Shown: positions 29,857 to 37,752, numbered from the stretch's first letter. The stretch: DNA of 64,000 nucleotides from Novosphingobium marinum (GCF_013408095.1 NZ_JACBZF010000004.1:186001-250000); one strand, 5' to 3'. Made by a program: numbers and translations. Notes: a model not told the origin generated them from the letters alone.

Positions 29857-29865
29857 GCAAAGAAG

Positions 29866-29895
29866 AACCCCGCCGCTCCGAAGAACGACGGGGTT
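29866..29895 (-). terminator. Hairpin terminator between DUF2254 gene and serralysin gene
   Basis: The arms AACCCCGCCG and CGACGGGGTT pair with one mismatch around a 10-nt loop. On the minus strand the stem is followed by TTCTTCTTTG, so it fits an intrinsic terminator for the protease gene. On the plus strand it may also end the DUF2254 message, without a T-tract. Confidence 0.65.
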
Positions 29896-29951
29896 CCGTC
29901 CCCGACCAAGACCCGGAAAAAGCCGGTCAGGACCTCATCTGTTCAGGCCGG

Positions 29952-31574
29952 TCAGCCGAAGTAGATGTCGTTGGTGGTGATCGTTGCACCGTTGTCGAAG
30001 GTCAGCGTCAGGTCGACGTTGCCGTCCATGTCGAAGTCGGCGGTCATGAAGCCGGCGCCGATCACGATGTCGGTGCCCGCCTCGGTGCCGAGCCACGACA
30101 GGTCGATCAGGTCGCTTCCGCTTTCGAAGTCGGTGATCGTGTCGTTGCCGCCGTGCTGGAAGATGAACACGTCGTCACCGCCGTTGCCGGTCAGCGTGTT
30201 GTCCACCTCGTTGGCGACGATGATGTCGCGGAAGTCGCCACCCACAGCATTCTCGATCACCGTGCCGTACGCGATCGAGATGTTGTCGTACTGGTTGGCG
30301 CCGACGTCCGAGTGGCCCCAGTCCCATTCGATGTACTGCTCGATACCGATCTGGTAGCTGCCGTCCGAGCGGAAGCCGCCGAAGGCATAGCGGTCGATGA
30401 CGGCATCGATCGTGCCCTGGTCGAACGGGGTGTAGTAGTCTTCCCATCCGTAGGTGAACTCGATCGCGTCGTTCAGCGGCTGCATCGCTTCTGCCTGGAA
30501 TTCCGGCGTCACGTCGCGCTGGCCGCCCGACGAGAACTGGCCCTGGTTCAGGTTGATCAGCACCGAGGAATTGAAGCCCGACATGTCGAGCGTGTCCTCG
30601 CCGCCCGCGTCGTAGATCGACAGGTACGGGTAATCGTTAAGCGAGAAGTCGTAGACGTCCTTGTCGGCGGTCGAGTTGAAGCCGTAGACGGTGTCGTCGG
30701 CACGGGTGTCCGGATCGGCGCCGTACTTGGCCTGCGCGGTCAGGATGTCGTGAACGAGCGGGGTCTGCGGGTTGTTGAAGAAGAACGTGCCCCAGTTTAC
30801 GGCGATCTGGCCGGTTTCCTGGCCGGACCAGTACGACATGATCGAGTACTGCTCGGAATCCTGTGCGTACTCGGCATAGTTGGTGTAGCTGAGCGGCAGG
30901 TCCGGATCGTAGTTGTAATCGCCCGGGTGAGACAGGCCGATCGCGTGACCCAGTTCGTGGACGATCGTCGTCGCCCCGTAGCCGCCGAAGCTGAGGTTGG
31001 CGTTCGTGTAGTTGCCCTCGAAGATCAGGTTGCCCTCGTCGTCGAAGTACGAAGCCGCATCGGCAATGAAGACGTCGCCGAGGTACTTGTAGCCGTACTT
31101 TTCGCTCGGGTAATAGGCATACGCCTGCGCCGGATCCCAGCTGTTGGCGAACTGGATGTCGGCGCCGCGGCCGTTCACTTCGCGGAATTCGGGAGCGACG
31201 ATGTCGTCCCACAGGTCGATCGCGGTGCGCGCATACTCGACCTGGTCCGGACGGAACGCCGAGAGGCCTTCGCCCGCCGTGAAGCCGTAGTTCGGGTTGT
31301 TGTAGATCGAGATCAGGTCCTGGCCTTCCTTGAGGAAGGTATAGGTGATCGTGTTGCTGCCGGTGACCTTCTGGTTGTATCCCGAATCGATCTGGTCGAT
31401 CACGCCGTCAAGGTCGAGGATCGGCTTGTCGCGGAAGGTAAAGCCCGGATAATCGTCGAGCGTGAAGTCCGCCGGCCCGTGATCGGTGCCTTCGTGGTTG
31501 AGAACGCTGGTCGGCGTTCCGAGCGTCTCGAAATAATCGATGCTCGGCGCGTCAGTGAGTTTCAGCTTGGGCAT
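29952..31574 (-). CDS. Serralysin-like secreted zinc metalloprotease (M10B)
   Basis: Extracellular protease predicted to leave by type I secretion. The 540-residue protein lacks an N-terminal signal peptide, as expected. It has the metzincin zinc motif HELGHAIGLSH at residues 206-216 and the Met-turn SIMSYW near 244-249. The C-terminal half is a serralysin beta-roll region, but only a few degenerate RTX nonapeptides are visible (GNGGDDVF, HGGNDTI). The last residues (TLTFDNGATITTNDIYFG) fit a type I secretion tail. The start MPKLKLTDAP is chosen over a longer frame that runs through the promoter region. No secretion ABC transporter, MFP or inhibitor gene is adjacent. Confidence 0.9.
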   Translation of the reverse strand: MPKLKLTDAPSIDYFETLGTPTSVLNHEGTDHGPADFTLDDYPGFTFRDKPILDLDGVIDQIDSGYNQKVTGSNTITYTFLKEGQDLISIYNNPNYGFTAGEGLSAFRPDQVEYARTAIDLWDDIVAPEFREVNGRGADIQFANSWDPAQAYAYYPSEKYGYKYLGDVFIADAASYFDDEGNLIFEGNYTNANLSFGGYGATTIVHELGHAIGLSHPGDYNYDPDLPLSYTNYAEYAQDSEQYSIMSYWSGQETGQIAVNWGTFFFNNPQTPLVHDILTAQAKYGADPDTRADDTVYGFNSTADKDVYDFSLNDYPYLSIYDAGGEDTLDMSGFNSSVLINLNQGQFSSGGQRDVTPEFQAEAMQPLNDAIEFTYGWEDYYTPFDQGTIDAVIDRYAFGGFRSDGSYQIGIEQYIEWDWGHSDVGANQYDNISIAYGTVIENAVGGDFRDIIVANEVDNTLTGNGGDDVFIFQHGGNDTITDFESGSDLIDLSWLGTEAGTDIVIGAGFMTADFDMDGNVDLTLTFDNGATITTNDIYFG

Positions 31575-31881
31575 TTGGTCCCTCGTTTTATCGCCCCACC
31601 CGGACGGGGCCTGTATGGTTTCTGAAAGCCCGGTCGGCAATTTTAGAACAATGCAGTCTCCAATTCCGCCGGGCACCTTTTCAGGATGAGCGAGAGGTTA
31701 ACGCCGAAGTCGGGGTTGCCTATGCTAAAGTGAACATTAACCGTAACTTTGCAATATTGTTACGCGCGGACGGAAACGGGAGAACGAAATGTCCGTTGTC
31801 TCGCTCGCCGCTCCGGGCAGTACGGCCCCTCGCACCGACTTGGCGATTCGCGAGGAGGAGACGCGGGACCGGAGCGCTGCT
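31575..31881. other. 307-nt gap between terC and the protease gene
   Basis: This AT-richer stretch contains the 5' leader of the protease gene (minus strand), including a small GCCCC/GGGGC hairpin about 25 nt before its ATG. On the plus strand it holds an ATG at 31789 preceded by a GGGAGA ribosome-like site; the frame continues antisense through terC and is not accepted as a gene. No convincing -35/-10 pair was found by eye. Confidence 0.5.
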
Positions 31882-32865
31882 TCAGGTCGCTTCGGCCGCT
31901 TGCCCCCTCGTCTTCCACAGCGACCAGCCGATGCCGCCGCCGATCAGCGCGAAGGTCACGCCCAGGCTGGCCGCGGGCGGAAACTTGGCCCCGCCGAGCA
32001 GGAAGTCCGCGACAAGGATCTTCGATCCGATGAAGACCAGCACCAGCGCCAGCGCGTACTTCAGGTACTCGAAGCGATGCACCATCGCTGCCAGCGCGAA
32101 GTAGAGCGCCCTGAGGCCGAGGATCGCCATGATGTTCGAGGTGTAGACGATGAACGTGTCGGTCGTGATCGCGAAAATCGCGGGCACCGAATCCATCGCG
32201 AAGACGAGATCGGCGATGTTGATGACGACAAGCGCGAGGAACATCGGCGTCGCGGCCCACACCAGCCTCCCCTTTTCGGGATCGTGCTCGCGCACGAAGA
32301 AGTGCTGTCCGTGATGCTCCTTCGTCACGCGCATGTGTGTCGAGATCCAGCGGATTACCGGGTTGTTGCCGATGTCGGGGTCGTGGTCGCTGGCGAACAG
32401 CATGCGCACGCCGGTCGCGATCAGGAACGCGGCGAACAGGTACAGCACCCAGTAGGCATTGGCGATCAGCGCGGCCCCCCCGGCGATCATCAGCCCGCGC
32501 AGCACGATCACCGCGAGGATGCCCCAGAGCAGCGCGCGGTACTGGTATTTGCGCGGCACCGCGAAAAAGCCGAAGATCATCGATATGACGAAGACGTTGT
32601 CGATCGACAGCGCCTTTTCGATGAAGAAGCCGGTGTAGTACTGCATCCCCAGATCGGCCCCGCGCTCGATCCAGATCCATACGCCGAACAGCAGGGCTAT
32701 CCCGATGTAGAAGGCGGACAGGCGAAGCGATTCGCCGACGCCCATCTCCTTGTCCTCCTTGTGCAGGACGCCCAGGTCGAAGGCGGTGAGCGCGAGGACG
32801 ATCGCTGCGAAGACGAGCCAGAACCACAACGGCGTGCCGAGCCAGTCGGCCGAAAGAAATTCCAT
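31882..32865 (-). CDS. TerC/Alx family integral membrane protein
   Basis: The 327-residue protein has about nine membrane segments and the TerC family signature: LTAFDLGVLHKED, FFIEKALSIDNVFVISMIFG and VINIADLVFAMDSVPAIFAITTDTFIVYTSNI, with acidic membrane residues expected to bind metal. Alx, the close E. coli relative, exports manganese. The start MEFLSADWLG is the family start; the frame above it crosses a terminator-like hairpin. Leader structure and a small upstream ORF suggest regulated expression. Confidence 0.92.
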   Translation of the reverse strand: MEFLSADWLGTPLWFWLVFAAIVLALTAFDLGVLHKEDKEMGVGESLRLSAFYIGIALLFGVWIWIERGADLGMQYYTGFFIEKALSIDNVFVISMIFGFFAVPRKYQYRALLWGILAVIVLRGLMIAGGAALIANAYWVLYLFAAFLIATGVRMLFASDHDPDIGNNPVIRWISTHMRVTKEHHGQHFFVREHDPEKGRLVWAATPMFLALVVINIADLVFAMDSVPAIFAITTDTFIVYTSNIMAILGLRALYFALAAMVHRFEYLKYALALVLVFIGSKILVADFLLGGAKFPPAASLGVTFALIGGGIGWSLWKTRGQAAEAT

Positions 32866-32877
32866 GGATGCAACCTG

Positions 32878-32920
32878 AAAAAGGGAGTGGGCCGGCGCCC
32901 TAGGGGAAGCGCCGGCCCAC
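32878..32920 (-). terminator. Strong intrinsic terminator or attenuator just before terC
   Basis: On the minus strand a perfect 12-bp stem (GTGGGCCGGCGC with GCGCCGGCCCAC, arms 32909-32920 and 32887-32898) is followed by TCCCTTTTTC. It lies between the small DUF465-like ORF and terC, and its T-tract is about 12 nt before the terC ATG. It should end the short message or act as an attenuator that limits terC expression. Confidence 0.85.
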
Positions 32921-32938
32921 AAGAGGGGTTAAGTGATG

Positions 32939-33112
32939 TCAGGCCGCTGCGAGCGGCTTCGAAAGCCTGGCCAGTGCGCGACGCAGCGAGAGTTTCCGGT
33001 GCCTCAACCCGGCCAGCAGCGCCGGGTCGGACTGCGGCCGTGACTCGGCAAGGCGCAACGCATCGTCGAGACGCTGCAGGCGCTCGAGCAGTCGGTAGAA
33101 ACGAAATGACAT
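32939..33112 (-). CDS. Small DUF465-like protein, 57 aa, upstream of terC
   Basis: The ATG at 33112 has a GAGGAG ribosome site at good spacing. The product starts MSFRFYRLLERLQRLDDALR and continues to GLRHRKLSLRRALARLSKP, a basic helical protein whose HRKLSLRRAL segment matches the LKKRKL.LK pattern of DUF465. It is short and easily missed. Function unknown. It lies in the terC leader and is followed after 19 nt by the terminator hairpin, so it may be an independent small gene or a regulatory leader ORF. Confidence 0.7.
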   Translation of the reverse strand: MSFRFYRLLERLQRLDDALRLAESRPQSDPALLAGLRHRKLSLRRALARLSKPLAAA

Positions 33113-33303
33113 AAAGGCTCCTCGATCGAACTCGATTGCAATGTTCGATCGGATGAGCCGACGCGCAGACCCTTGGCACCGGGGTTGGGGGTAGGGGGAA
33201 CAGCGCCCGGGTCCGGTGCATCGGCTTCATCCGATGCGGTCCGACATCACGCGCCCGTCGCCACGAGTGGCCGACGAAACGCGCCAGAGGGGCCCGGCCC
33301 GCA
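33113..33303 (-). other. Structured 5' leader upstream of the small ORF and terC
   Basis: The predicted RNA of about 190 nt contains a local hairpin (GCATCGG with CCGATGC, 33218-33237) and a competing long helix between 33148-33161 and 33221-33235 (GATCGGATGAGCCGA type pairing with one bulge). A 9-bp stem, CGATCGAAC with GTTCGATCG (33123-33151), abuts the ribosome site of the small ORF. Mutually exclusive pairing before a metal-transport-type gene is riboswitch-like, but I could not match it to the yybP-ykoY manganese riboswitch consensus. Confidence 0.4.
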
Positions 33304-33309
33304 TGGACG

Positions 33310-33338
33310 ATATTAGGTTTCGGCATCGCCCTTTTCAA
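33310..33338 (-). promoter_or_regulatory. Sigma-70-type promoter for the terC leader
   Basis: On the minus strand TTGAAA (33333-33338) and TAATAT (33310-33315) are separated by exactly 17 nt, close to the housekeeping consensus. Transcription would begin near 33303 and run through the structured leader, the small ORF and, if the terminator is passed, terC. Confidence 0.7.
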
Positions 33339-33425
33339 GTGGCCGGCAAGACGATTTCGTGCAGTTTCGGGGCGCATGCGAGATGTTTTGTGACGCCTTA
33401 ACCGGTTTGGCCTATTGAACTCGCC

Positions 33426-34373
33426 ATGAAGACGAAGCGAACCATGCTCCTGAGCGCCGCCGCGCTTGCCGCGCTCCTCCCCGCCGCCAATGTCGGCGCG
33501 CAATCCGGCCCGTACACCGTCGTCGAGACCGGGCGCGTCTACCAGCGGCTGCAGGACGCGGTGAACGCCATCGGCAACGGTCTCGGCACGATCCGGATCG
33601 CCTCGGTCCGCGCCTCCGACTGCGCGGTGCAGGAGGGCGGCGACATCGCCTACGTCGCTGCGGAGCCGGGCCGGGCCGTGCTCGACGGCGTGGCGTGCGA
33701 GGGCAAGGCGGCGCTCGTCCTGCGCGGGCGCAGCGCCAAGGTGGAAGGCCTGGTGTTCTCGAACATTCGCGTTCCCGACAAGAACGGCGCGGGGATACGG
33801 CTTGAACAGGGCAACCTCGCGGTGACCCAGAGCTGGTTCCGCGACAGCGAGCAGGGCATCCTGACCGCGAACGACCGGGCGGGACGGATCGCCATCGACA
33901 AGTCGACCTTCACGCGCCTGGGCACCTGCGAAGGCGGCGGCGGCTGCGCGCATTCGGTCTACGTCGGCGATTACGGCGCGCTCTCGGTCACGCGCAGCCG
34001 GTTCGAGCAGGGGCGCGGCGGGCATTACGTCAAGACCCGCGCGGGCGAAGTCTCGATCCTCAATTCGAGCTTCGACGATTCGAGCGGCAAGGGCACGAAC
34101 TACATGATTGACCTCTCCGCCGGCGCGACCGGGCGGATCGCGGGCAACTGGTTCGTCCAGGGCCGCGACAAGGAGAACTACTCGGCCTTCATCGCCGTTG
34201 CGGCCGAAGGCGCGACCAACAGTTCGGACGGGCTCGTGGTGACCGACAACGACGCCCGCTTCGCACCCGGCGTCTCGCGTCGCAGCGCTTTCGTCGCAGA
34301 CTGGTCGGGCGCAGACATCACGATTTCGGGCAACGACCTTGCCACCGGCCTCGCCCGGCTCGAGGAACGCTGA
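33426..34373 (+). CDS. Secreted right-handed beta-helix protein
   Basis: The 315-residue protein has a signal peptide cleaved near VGAQSG and then repeated beta-helix coils of about 22-25 residues with Asn and Gly turns (for example GLVFSNIRVPDKNGAGIRL, VTRSRFEQGRGGHYVKT, ILNSSFDDSSGKGTNYMIDL, TISGNDLATG). This is the pectate-lyase-like or NosD-like solenoid fold. I see no clear polysaccharide lyase active-site motif, so the ligand and the enzymatic activity are unknown. Its stop directly abuts the converging GNAT gene. Confidence 0.75.
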   Translation: MKTKRTMLLSAAALAALLPAANVGAQSGPYTVVETGRVYQRLQDAVNAIGNGLGTIRIASVRASDCAVQEGGDIAYVAAEPGRAVLDGVACEGKAALVLRGRSAKVEGLVFSNIRVPDKNGAGIRLEQGNLAVTQSWFRDSEQGILTANDRAGRIAIDKSTFTRLGTCEGGGGCAHSVYVGDYGALSVTRSRFEQGRGGHYVKTRAGEVSILNSSFDDSSGKGTNYMIDLSAGATGRIAGNWFVQGRDKENYSAFIAVAAEGATNSSDGLVVTDNDARFAPGVSRRSAFVADWSGADITISGNDLATGLARLEER

Positions 34374-34880
34374 TCAGCCGTAGGCGGGCGAGTAGACGAT
34401 CACCCCCCCGGCTGCCGGACCGTCAAGTATCATGACCTGGAGGTAGGGGTCGAGCGGTCCCGGATAGCTGATCGCATCGGGCCGCGCGAAACCGAACCGC
34501 GCATAGTATCCCGGATCGCCGACCACGGCACAGCCGGCAGCGCCGCGTTCGCGCAGGACCTCGATGCCCCGCGTCACGAGCGCCGAGCCGATGCCCTCTC
34601 CCTTGCGCAGGGGATCGGCCGAGAGCGGCCCCAGACCGAACCATCCTTGTCTCGTGTCGCCGATCGTCACCGGCGAGAAGGCGATGTGGCCGACGATCTC
34701 GCCCGATGCGGTTTGCGCCACGAGCGACAGGGCAAGTTCTCCCCGCTCGCGCAATCGCTCGATGATGCGCGGCTCGGAGCCGCTGCTGTGCGGATGATCG
34801 GCGAAGGCGGCGGCAGTTACCGCCGCGATCGCGCCTTCGTCGCCGGGCGCTTCTTCGCGGATGGACCAGTCACGGCTCAC
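34374..34880 (-). CDS. GNAT family N-acetyltransferase
   Basis: The 168-residue protein has the GNAT fold with the acetyl-CoA loop LRKGEGIGSALVTRGIEVL and the C-terminal motif VVGDPGYYARFGFARPD, as in YhbS-type acetyltransferases. The substrate is unknown. It starts with GTG overlapping the ribA stop (GTGA), so the two are probably co-translated. Confidence 0.85.
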   Translation of the reverse strand: MSRDWSIREEAPGDEGAIAAVTAAAFADHPHSSGSEPRIIERLRERGELALSLVAQTASGEIVGHIAFSPVTIGDTRQGWFGLGPLSADPLRKGEGIGSALVTRGIEVLRERGAAGCAVVGDPGYYARFGFARPDAISYPGPLDPYLQVMILDGPAAGGVIVYSPAYG

Positions 34881-35947
34881 AGCAGGTGCCCCGTCCGGTC
34901 GCGCTTGGTGGCAAGGTACCGCGCGTTGTGCGGGTTTGGCGGCAGCGAATGCGCGACGCGTTCGACCACCTTCACCCCCTCGGCCTCGAGCGCGGCGACC
35001 TTGCCGGGGTTGTTCGTCATCAGCCGGATCGCGCCGACGCCCAGCAGGTCGAGCATGCGTGCCGCGACCGGGAAATCGCGCGCCTCGCTCGGCAGGCCGA
35101 GCCGGTTGTTCGCATCGACGGTATCGAAACCCTGGTCCTGCAGGCGATAGGCGCGAAGCTTGTTTATGAGGCCGATCCCCCGGCCTTCCTGACGCAGGTA
35201 GAGCAGAAGCCCCCAGCCTCCTGCGCCGGCCTGCGCCGCCATGGCTCCGAGTGCGGCGTCGAGCTGGGGGCCGCAATCGCACTTCAGGCTGCCGAGGATG
35301 TCGCCCGTCAGGCATTCGGAGTGGAGCCGGACGAGCGGCGGCTCGTCCCCGTCCTGCCGGCCGATGACCAGCGCGACGTGCTCGCGCATGTCGTCGGCGG
35401 AACGGAATGCGACGATCTGCGCATCCTCGCACGCCGCCACGGGCAGCTTCGCGCGGGCGGCGATCCGCAAGTGGCCGGTATCGGACCACGCGCTCATGTC
35501 GGACGGATACACCGCCTGCGCCTCCCCCACCGGGTCGGGCTCGACAAGGAACGCGGGCAGAATCCCCGCGAGCCGCCCCAGTTCCATCGCGCAGGTCGCG
35601 GCGGCAAGGTCGTCGATGTGTTCGGCGGCGAAGGGTCCCTTCAGCGGATGCCGCAGGTCGAGCGCCGGATCGGCGACGGCCCGGGCGAGTTCGAGGTCGA
35701 AGGGTTCGGCTGCACGGATCAGCACCGGCTCCTCGGGCACAGCCGCTTCCTTCTGGTTGGCAAGCTTGAGCGAAATCGCGCGGGCGGAGGAGATCAGCAT
35801 GCATGGCGCGCGCGCGTCCTCCGCGAAGCCCGTTTCCGCCGGAAGCAGCGTGAAGGCATCGCCGACCCGGATCGGCCAGCCGTGGCGAAGCGCGTCGAGC
35901 GCCAGCGCCACGCGCCGCGACGCGGCAGGGTCTTTCCCGGTCCGCAC
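34877..35947 (-). CDS. ribA: GTP cyclohydrolase II with degenerate RibB-like N-terminal domain
   Basis: Opens the GTP ring in the first step of riboflavin synthesis. The C-terminal 190 residues are a complete RibA domain: zinc cysteines and catalytic region in HSECLTGDILGSLKCDCGPQ, then RQEGRGIGLINKLRAY and RLMTNNPGKVAAL. The N-terminal about 160 residues resemble dihydroxybutanone-phosphate synthase in outline (ALRHGWPIRV, ATCAMELGRLAGILPAFLVE) but lack the acidic catalytic DEDREN motif. The start is a GTG at 35947 just after the xth stop; 356 residues in total. Confidence 0.9.
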   Translation of the reverse strand: MRTGKDPAASRRVALALDALRHGWPIRVGDAFTLLPAETGFAEDARAPCMLISSARAISLKLANQKEAAVPEEPVLIRAAEPFDLELARAVADPALDLRHPLKGPFAAEHIDDLAAATCAMELGRLAGILPAFLVEPDPVGEAQAVYPSDMSAWSDTGHLRIAARAKLPVAACEDAQIVAFRSADDMREHVALVIGRQDGDEPPLVRLHSECLTGDILGSLKCDCGPQLDAALGAMAAQAGAGGWGLLLYLRQEGRGIGLINKLRAYRLQDQGFDTVDANNRLGLPSEARDFPVAARMLDLLGVGAIRLMTNNPGKVAALEAEGVKVVERVAHSLPPNPHNARYLATKRDRTGHLL

Positions 35948-35952
35948 CTCGC

Positions 35953-36744
35953 TCAGAGGTCGAACTCCGTGACGAGCGGCACGTGGTCCGAGGGCTTTTC
36001 CCAGCGGCGCGTGTCCTCGACGAACGTGTGCGCCTTTGCCTGCGCGACCAGTTCGGGCGAGGCCCACATGTGATCGAGCCTGCGGCCGTGGTCCTTCTGC
36101 CGCCAGTAGGAACGGTAGCTCCACCACGAATAGTTGCGTCCCGGGGGCGGGATGAAGTGTCTTCCCAGATCGACCCAGCCGTGCGCGTCGCGCAGGCGCG
36201 ACAGCGCCTCGACCTCGATCGGGGTATGGCTGACGACCTTGAGCAAGGCCCTGTGGTCGTAGACGTCGCATTCGAGCGGCGCGACGTTGAAATCGCCGAC
36301 GAGCAGCGTCGGCCGTTCGATCTCGCCAGCCCATCGGGTCATGCGGTCGAGGAAATCGAGCTTCTGGCCGAACTTGGGATTGACCTGCCGGTCGGGAACG
36401 TCGCCGCCGGCGGGGATGTAGACGTTCTCAAGGATCAGGCCCTGCCCCCTGCCGAGCAGTTCCACCCCGATGTGCCGGGCCTCGCCGTTGTCCTGCCAGT
36501 CGTGCTTCGAGAAATCGCGGAACGGGATGCGGCTTACCGTGGCCACGCCGTGATAGCCCTTTTGCCCGTGGACCGCGCGGTAGGTATAGCCCAGCGTCTC
36601 GAACGCCTCGTGCGGAAAATTCTTCTCGAGCGTCTTGATCTCCTGCAGGCACAGGACGTCGGGCTCGTGCTCGTCGACGAAGCGCGCGACCTGGTCGATG
36701 CGCAGACGGACCGAGTTGATGTTCCAGGAGGCGATCTTGACCAT
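35953..36744 (-). CDS. xth: Exodeoxyribonuclease III (XthA family)
   Basis: AP endonuclease and 3'-5' exonuclease for base excision repair. The 263-residue protein shows the exonuclease-endonuclease-phosphatase motifs in order: IASWNINSVRLR, LCLQEIKT with the metal-binding Glu, GVATVSRIP, VGDFNVAPLECDVYDHR, YSWWSYRS, RLDHMWASPEL and the catalytic SDHVPLVTEF at the end. It heads the minus-strand run xth-ribA-GNAT. Confidence 0.95.
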   Translation of the reverse strand: MVKIASWNINSVRLRIDQVARFVDEHEPDVLCLQEIKTLEKNFPHEAFETLGYTYRAVHGQKGYHGVATVSRIPFRDFSKHDWQDNGEARHIGVELLGRGQGLILENVYIPAGGDVPDRQVNPKFGQKLDFLDRMTRWAGEIERPTLLVGDFNVAPLECDVYDHRALLKVVSHTPIEVEALSRLRDAHGWVDLGRHFIPPPGRNYSWWSYRSYWRQKDHGRRLDHMWASPELVAQAKAHTFVEDTRRWEKPSDHVPLVTEFDL

Positions 36745-36810
36745 TCGGCGGCTTTAGGAGCGCCGCCCCCGGGCGGCAAGTCCGGCGGGATCGCCCGCAC
36801 CGGGCAAAAG

Positions 36811-36935
36811 AAAACCCTCGTCCCGGGGGCAAGTGGGACGAGGGTTCCTTTGTGCGTTCGTCACGCGTTGTCAGAGCGGCCTACCAGGAGGCGCGGGCAA
36901 CAGGGGGGAAACCCGCCTCAAAACCGCCCTGACAA
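36811..36935 (-). ncRNA. Candidate small RNA with intrinsic terminator between lolA and xth
   Basis: On the minus strand a -10-like TAGATA (36941-36946) would start an RNA at about 36935. Its 5' end TTGTCAGGGCGG pairs with CCGCTCTGACAA (36868-36879) with one G-U pair. This stem encloses an imperfect inner hairpin with C-rich single strands (TTTCCCCCC and CGCCTCCTGG). The RNA ends in a perfect 12-bp hairpin (AACCCTCGTCCC with GGGACGAGGGTT, 36813-36846) followed by TTCTTTT. No ORF is present. C-rich or CCUCC loops are typical of sRNAs that bind ribosome sites. I could not find a good -35 box. Confidence 0.5.
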
Positions 36936-37054
36936 GCCTCTATCTAAGACCCGGCCGATTGCTCCGGGGTGAACGGGATGGACAGGTTCGCCGCATTTCA
37001 TCGCAATGGCGGAACACCCGTCGCCAGGACGTTCCGGGCCATCGACGAAATGCC

Positions 37055-37711
37055 TCAGCGCCTGACTCTCGGGCGCGGATCCTTCCAGCGGAAAGTGCTG
37101 TTGGGCACCGACACGCCGTAGCGGTGGTTCGAAAGCTTGATAGTCGTGCGCTTGTTCTGCGAATCGAGCGCGACCCAGCTTGCCAGGCGCAATCCGCCGG
37201 GAGCCGATCCGTCGCGAATGAAGATCAGGGTTATGACCCCGTATTCGGGGTGCTTTCGGTCGCGCACCTCGACGCTGATCACGTTCGGATTGCCGGTGGG
37301 GCGCAGCGTGCCGTATTTCGCGACGTCACGCCGCGGATCGAGCAGCGCGCCGAGCGGGCTGTTCTTGATCGGCCAGCGCTGGACCTGATTCACCTCGTAG
37401 TCGATCAGCGTCAGCGAACTGCCGTCGCCGACGATCAGCATCGGCACGCTTTCCTCGTACTGGAAGCGGATCCGACCGGGCTGCTTCATGGTCAGCACGC
37501 CGGAAACACGCTGCCCGCTGCGGTCGGTCTGGGTGAAGTCGGCCTTCAGCGTACTGATCGCACGCAGCGCACCGACGACCTCATCGAGCTTGCCCGATTC
37601 GGACTGGGCGACGGCGGGAGCCGGGGCAACAGCAATGGTGGCCGACACGCCAAGCGCGGCCAGTGCGACCGCGCTCGTGACTGTCCGGAAAGTGTTCGTA
37701 AAACGTTTCAT
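37055..37711 (-). CDS. lolA: Outer-membrane lipoprotein carrier protein LolA-like
   Basis: Periplasmic chaperone that carries lipoproteins from LolCDE to the outer membrane. The 218-residue protein starts MKRFTNTFRT with a signal peptide ending near PAVAQSE. The LolA fold is seen in STLKADFTQTDRSGQRVSGVLTMKQPGRIRFQYEE and in the strand LTLIDYEVNQVQRWPIKNSPL. It lies 41 nt downstream of rpmG on the same strand. Confidence 0.88.
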   Translation of the reverse strand: MKRFTNTFRTVTSAVALAALGVSATIAVAPAPAVAQSESGKLDEVVGALRAISTLKADFTQTDRSGQRVSGVLTMKQPGRIRFQYEESVPMLIVGDGSSLTLIDYEVNQVQRWPIKNSPLGALLDPRRDVAKYGTLRPTGNPNVISVEVRDRKHPEYGVITLIFIRDGSAPGGLRLASWVALDSQNKRTTIKLSNHRYGVSVPNSTFRWKDPRPRVRR

Positions 37712-37752
37712 GCTCGCGAAGCTAGTCGCGGTGGCTTGAACGCGCACTGAAC

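Noticed and set aside
33113..33303. yybP-ykoY manganese riboswitch in the terC leader
   Set aside because: The conserved AGGGGAGUAG and GACCUUUG elements could not be placed in the right order on the terC strand. Only a generic structured leader is claimed.
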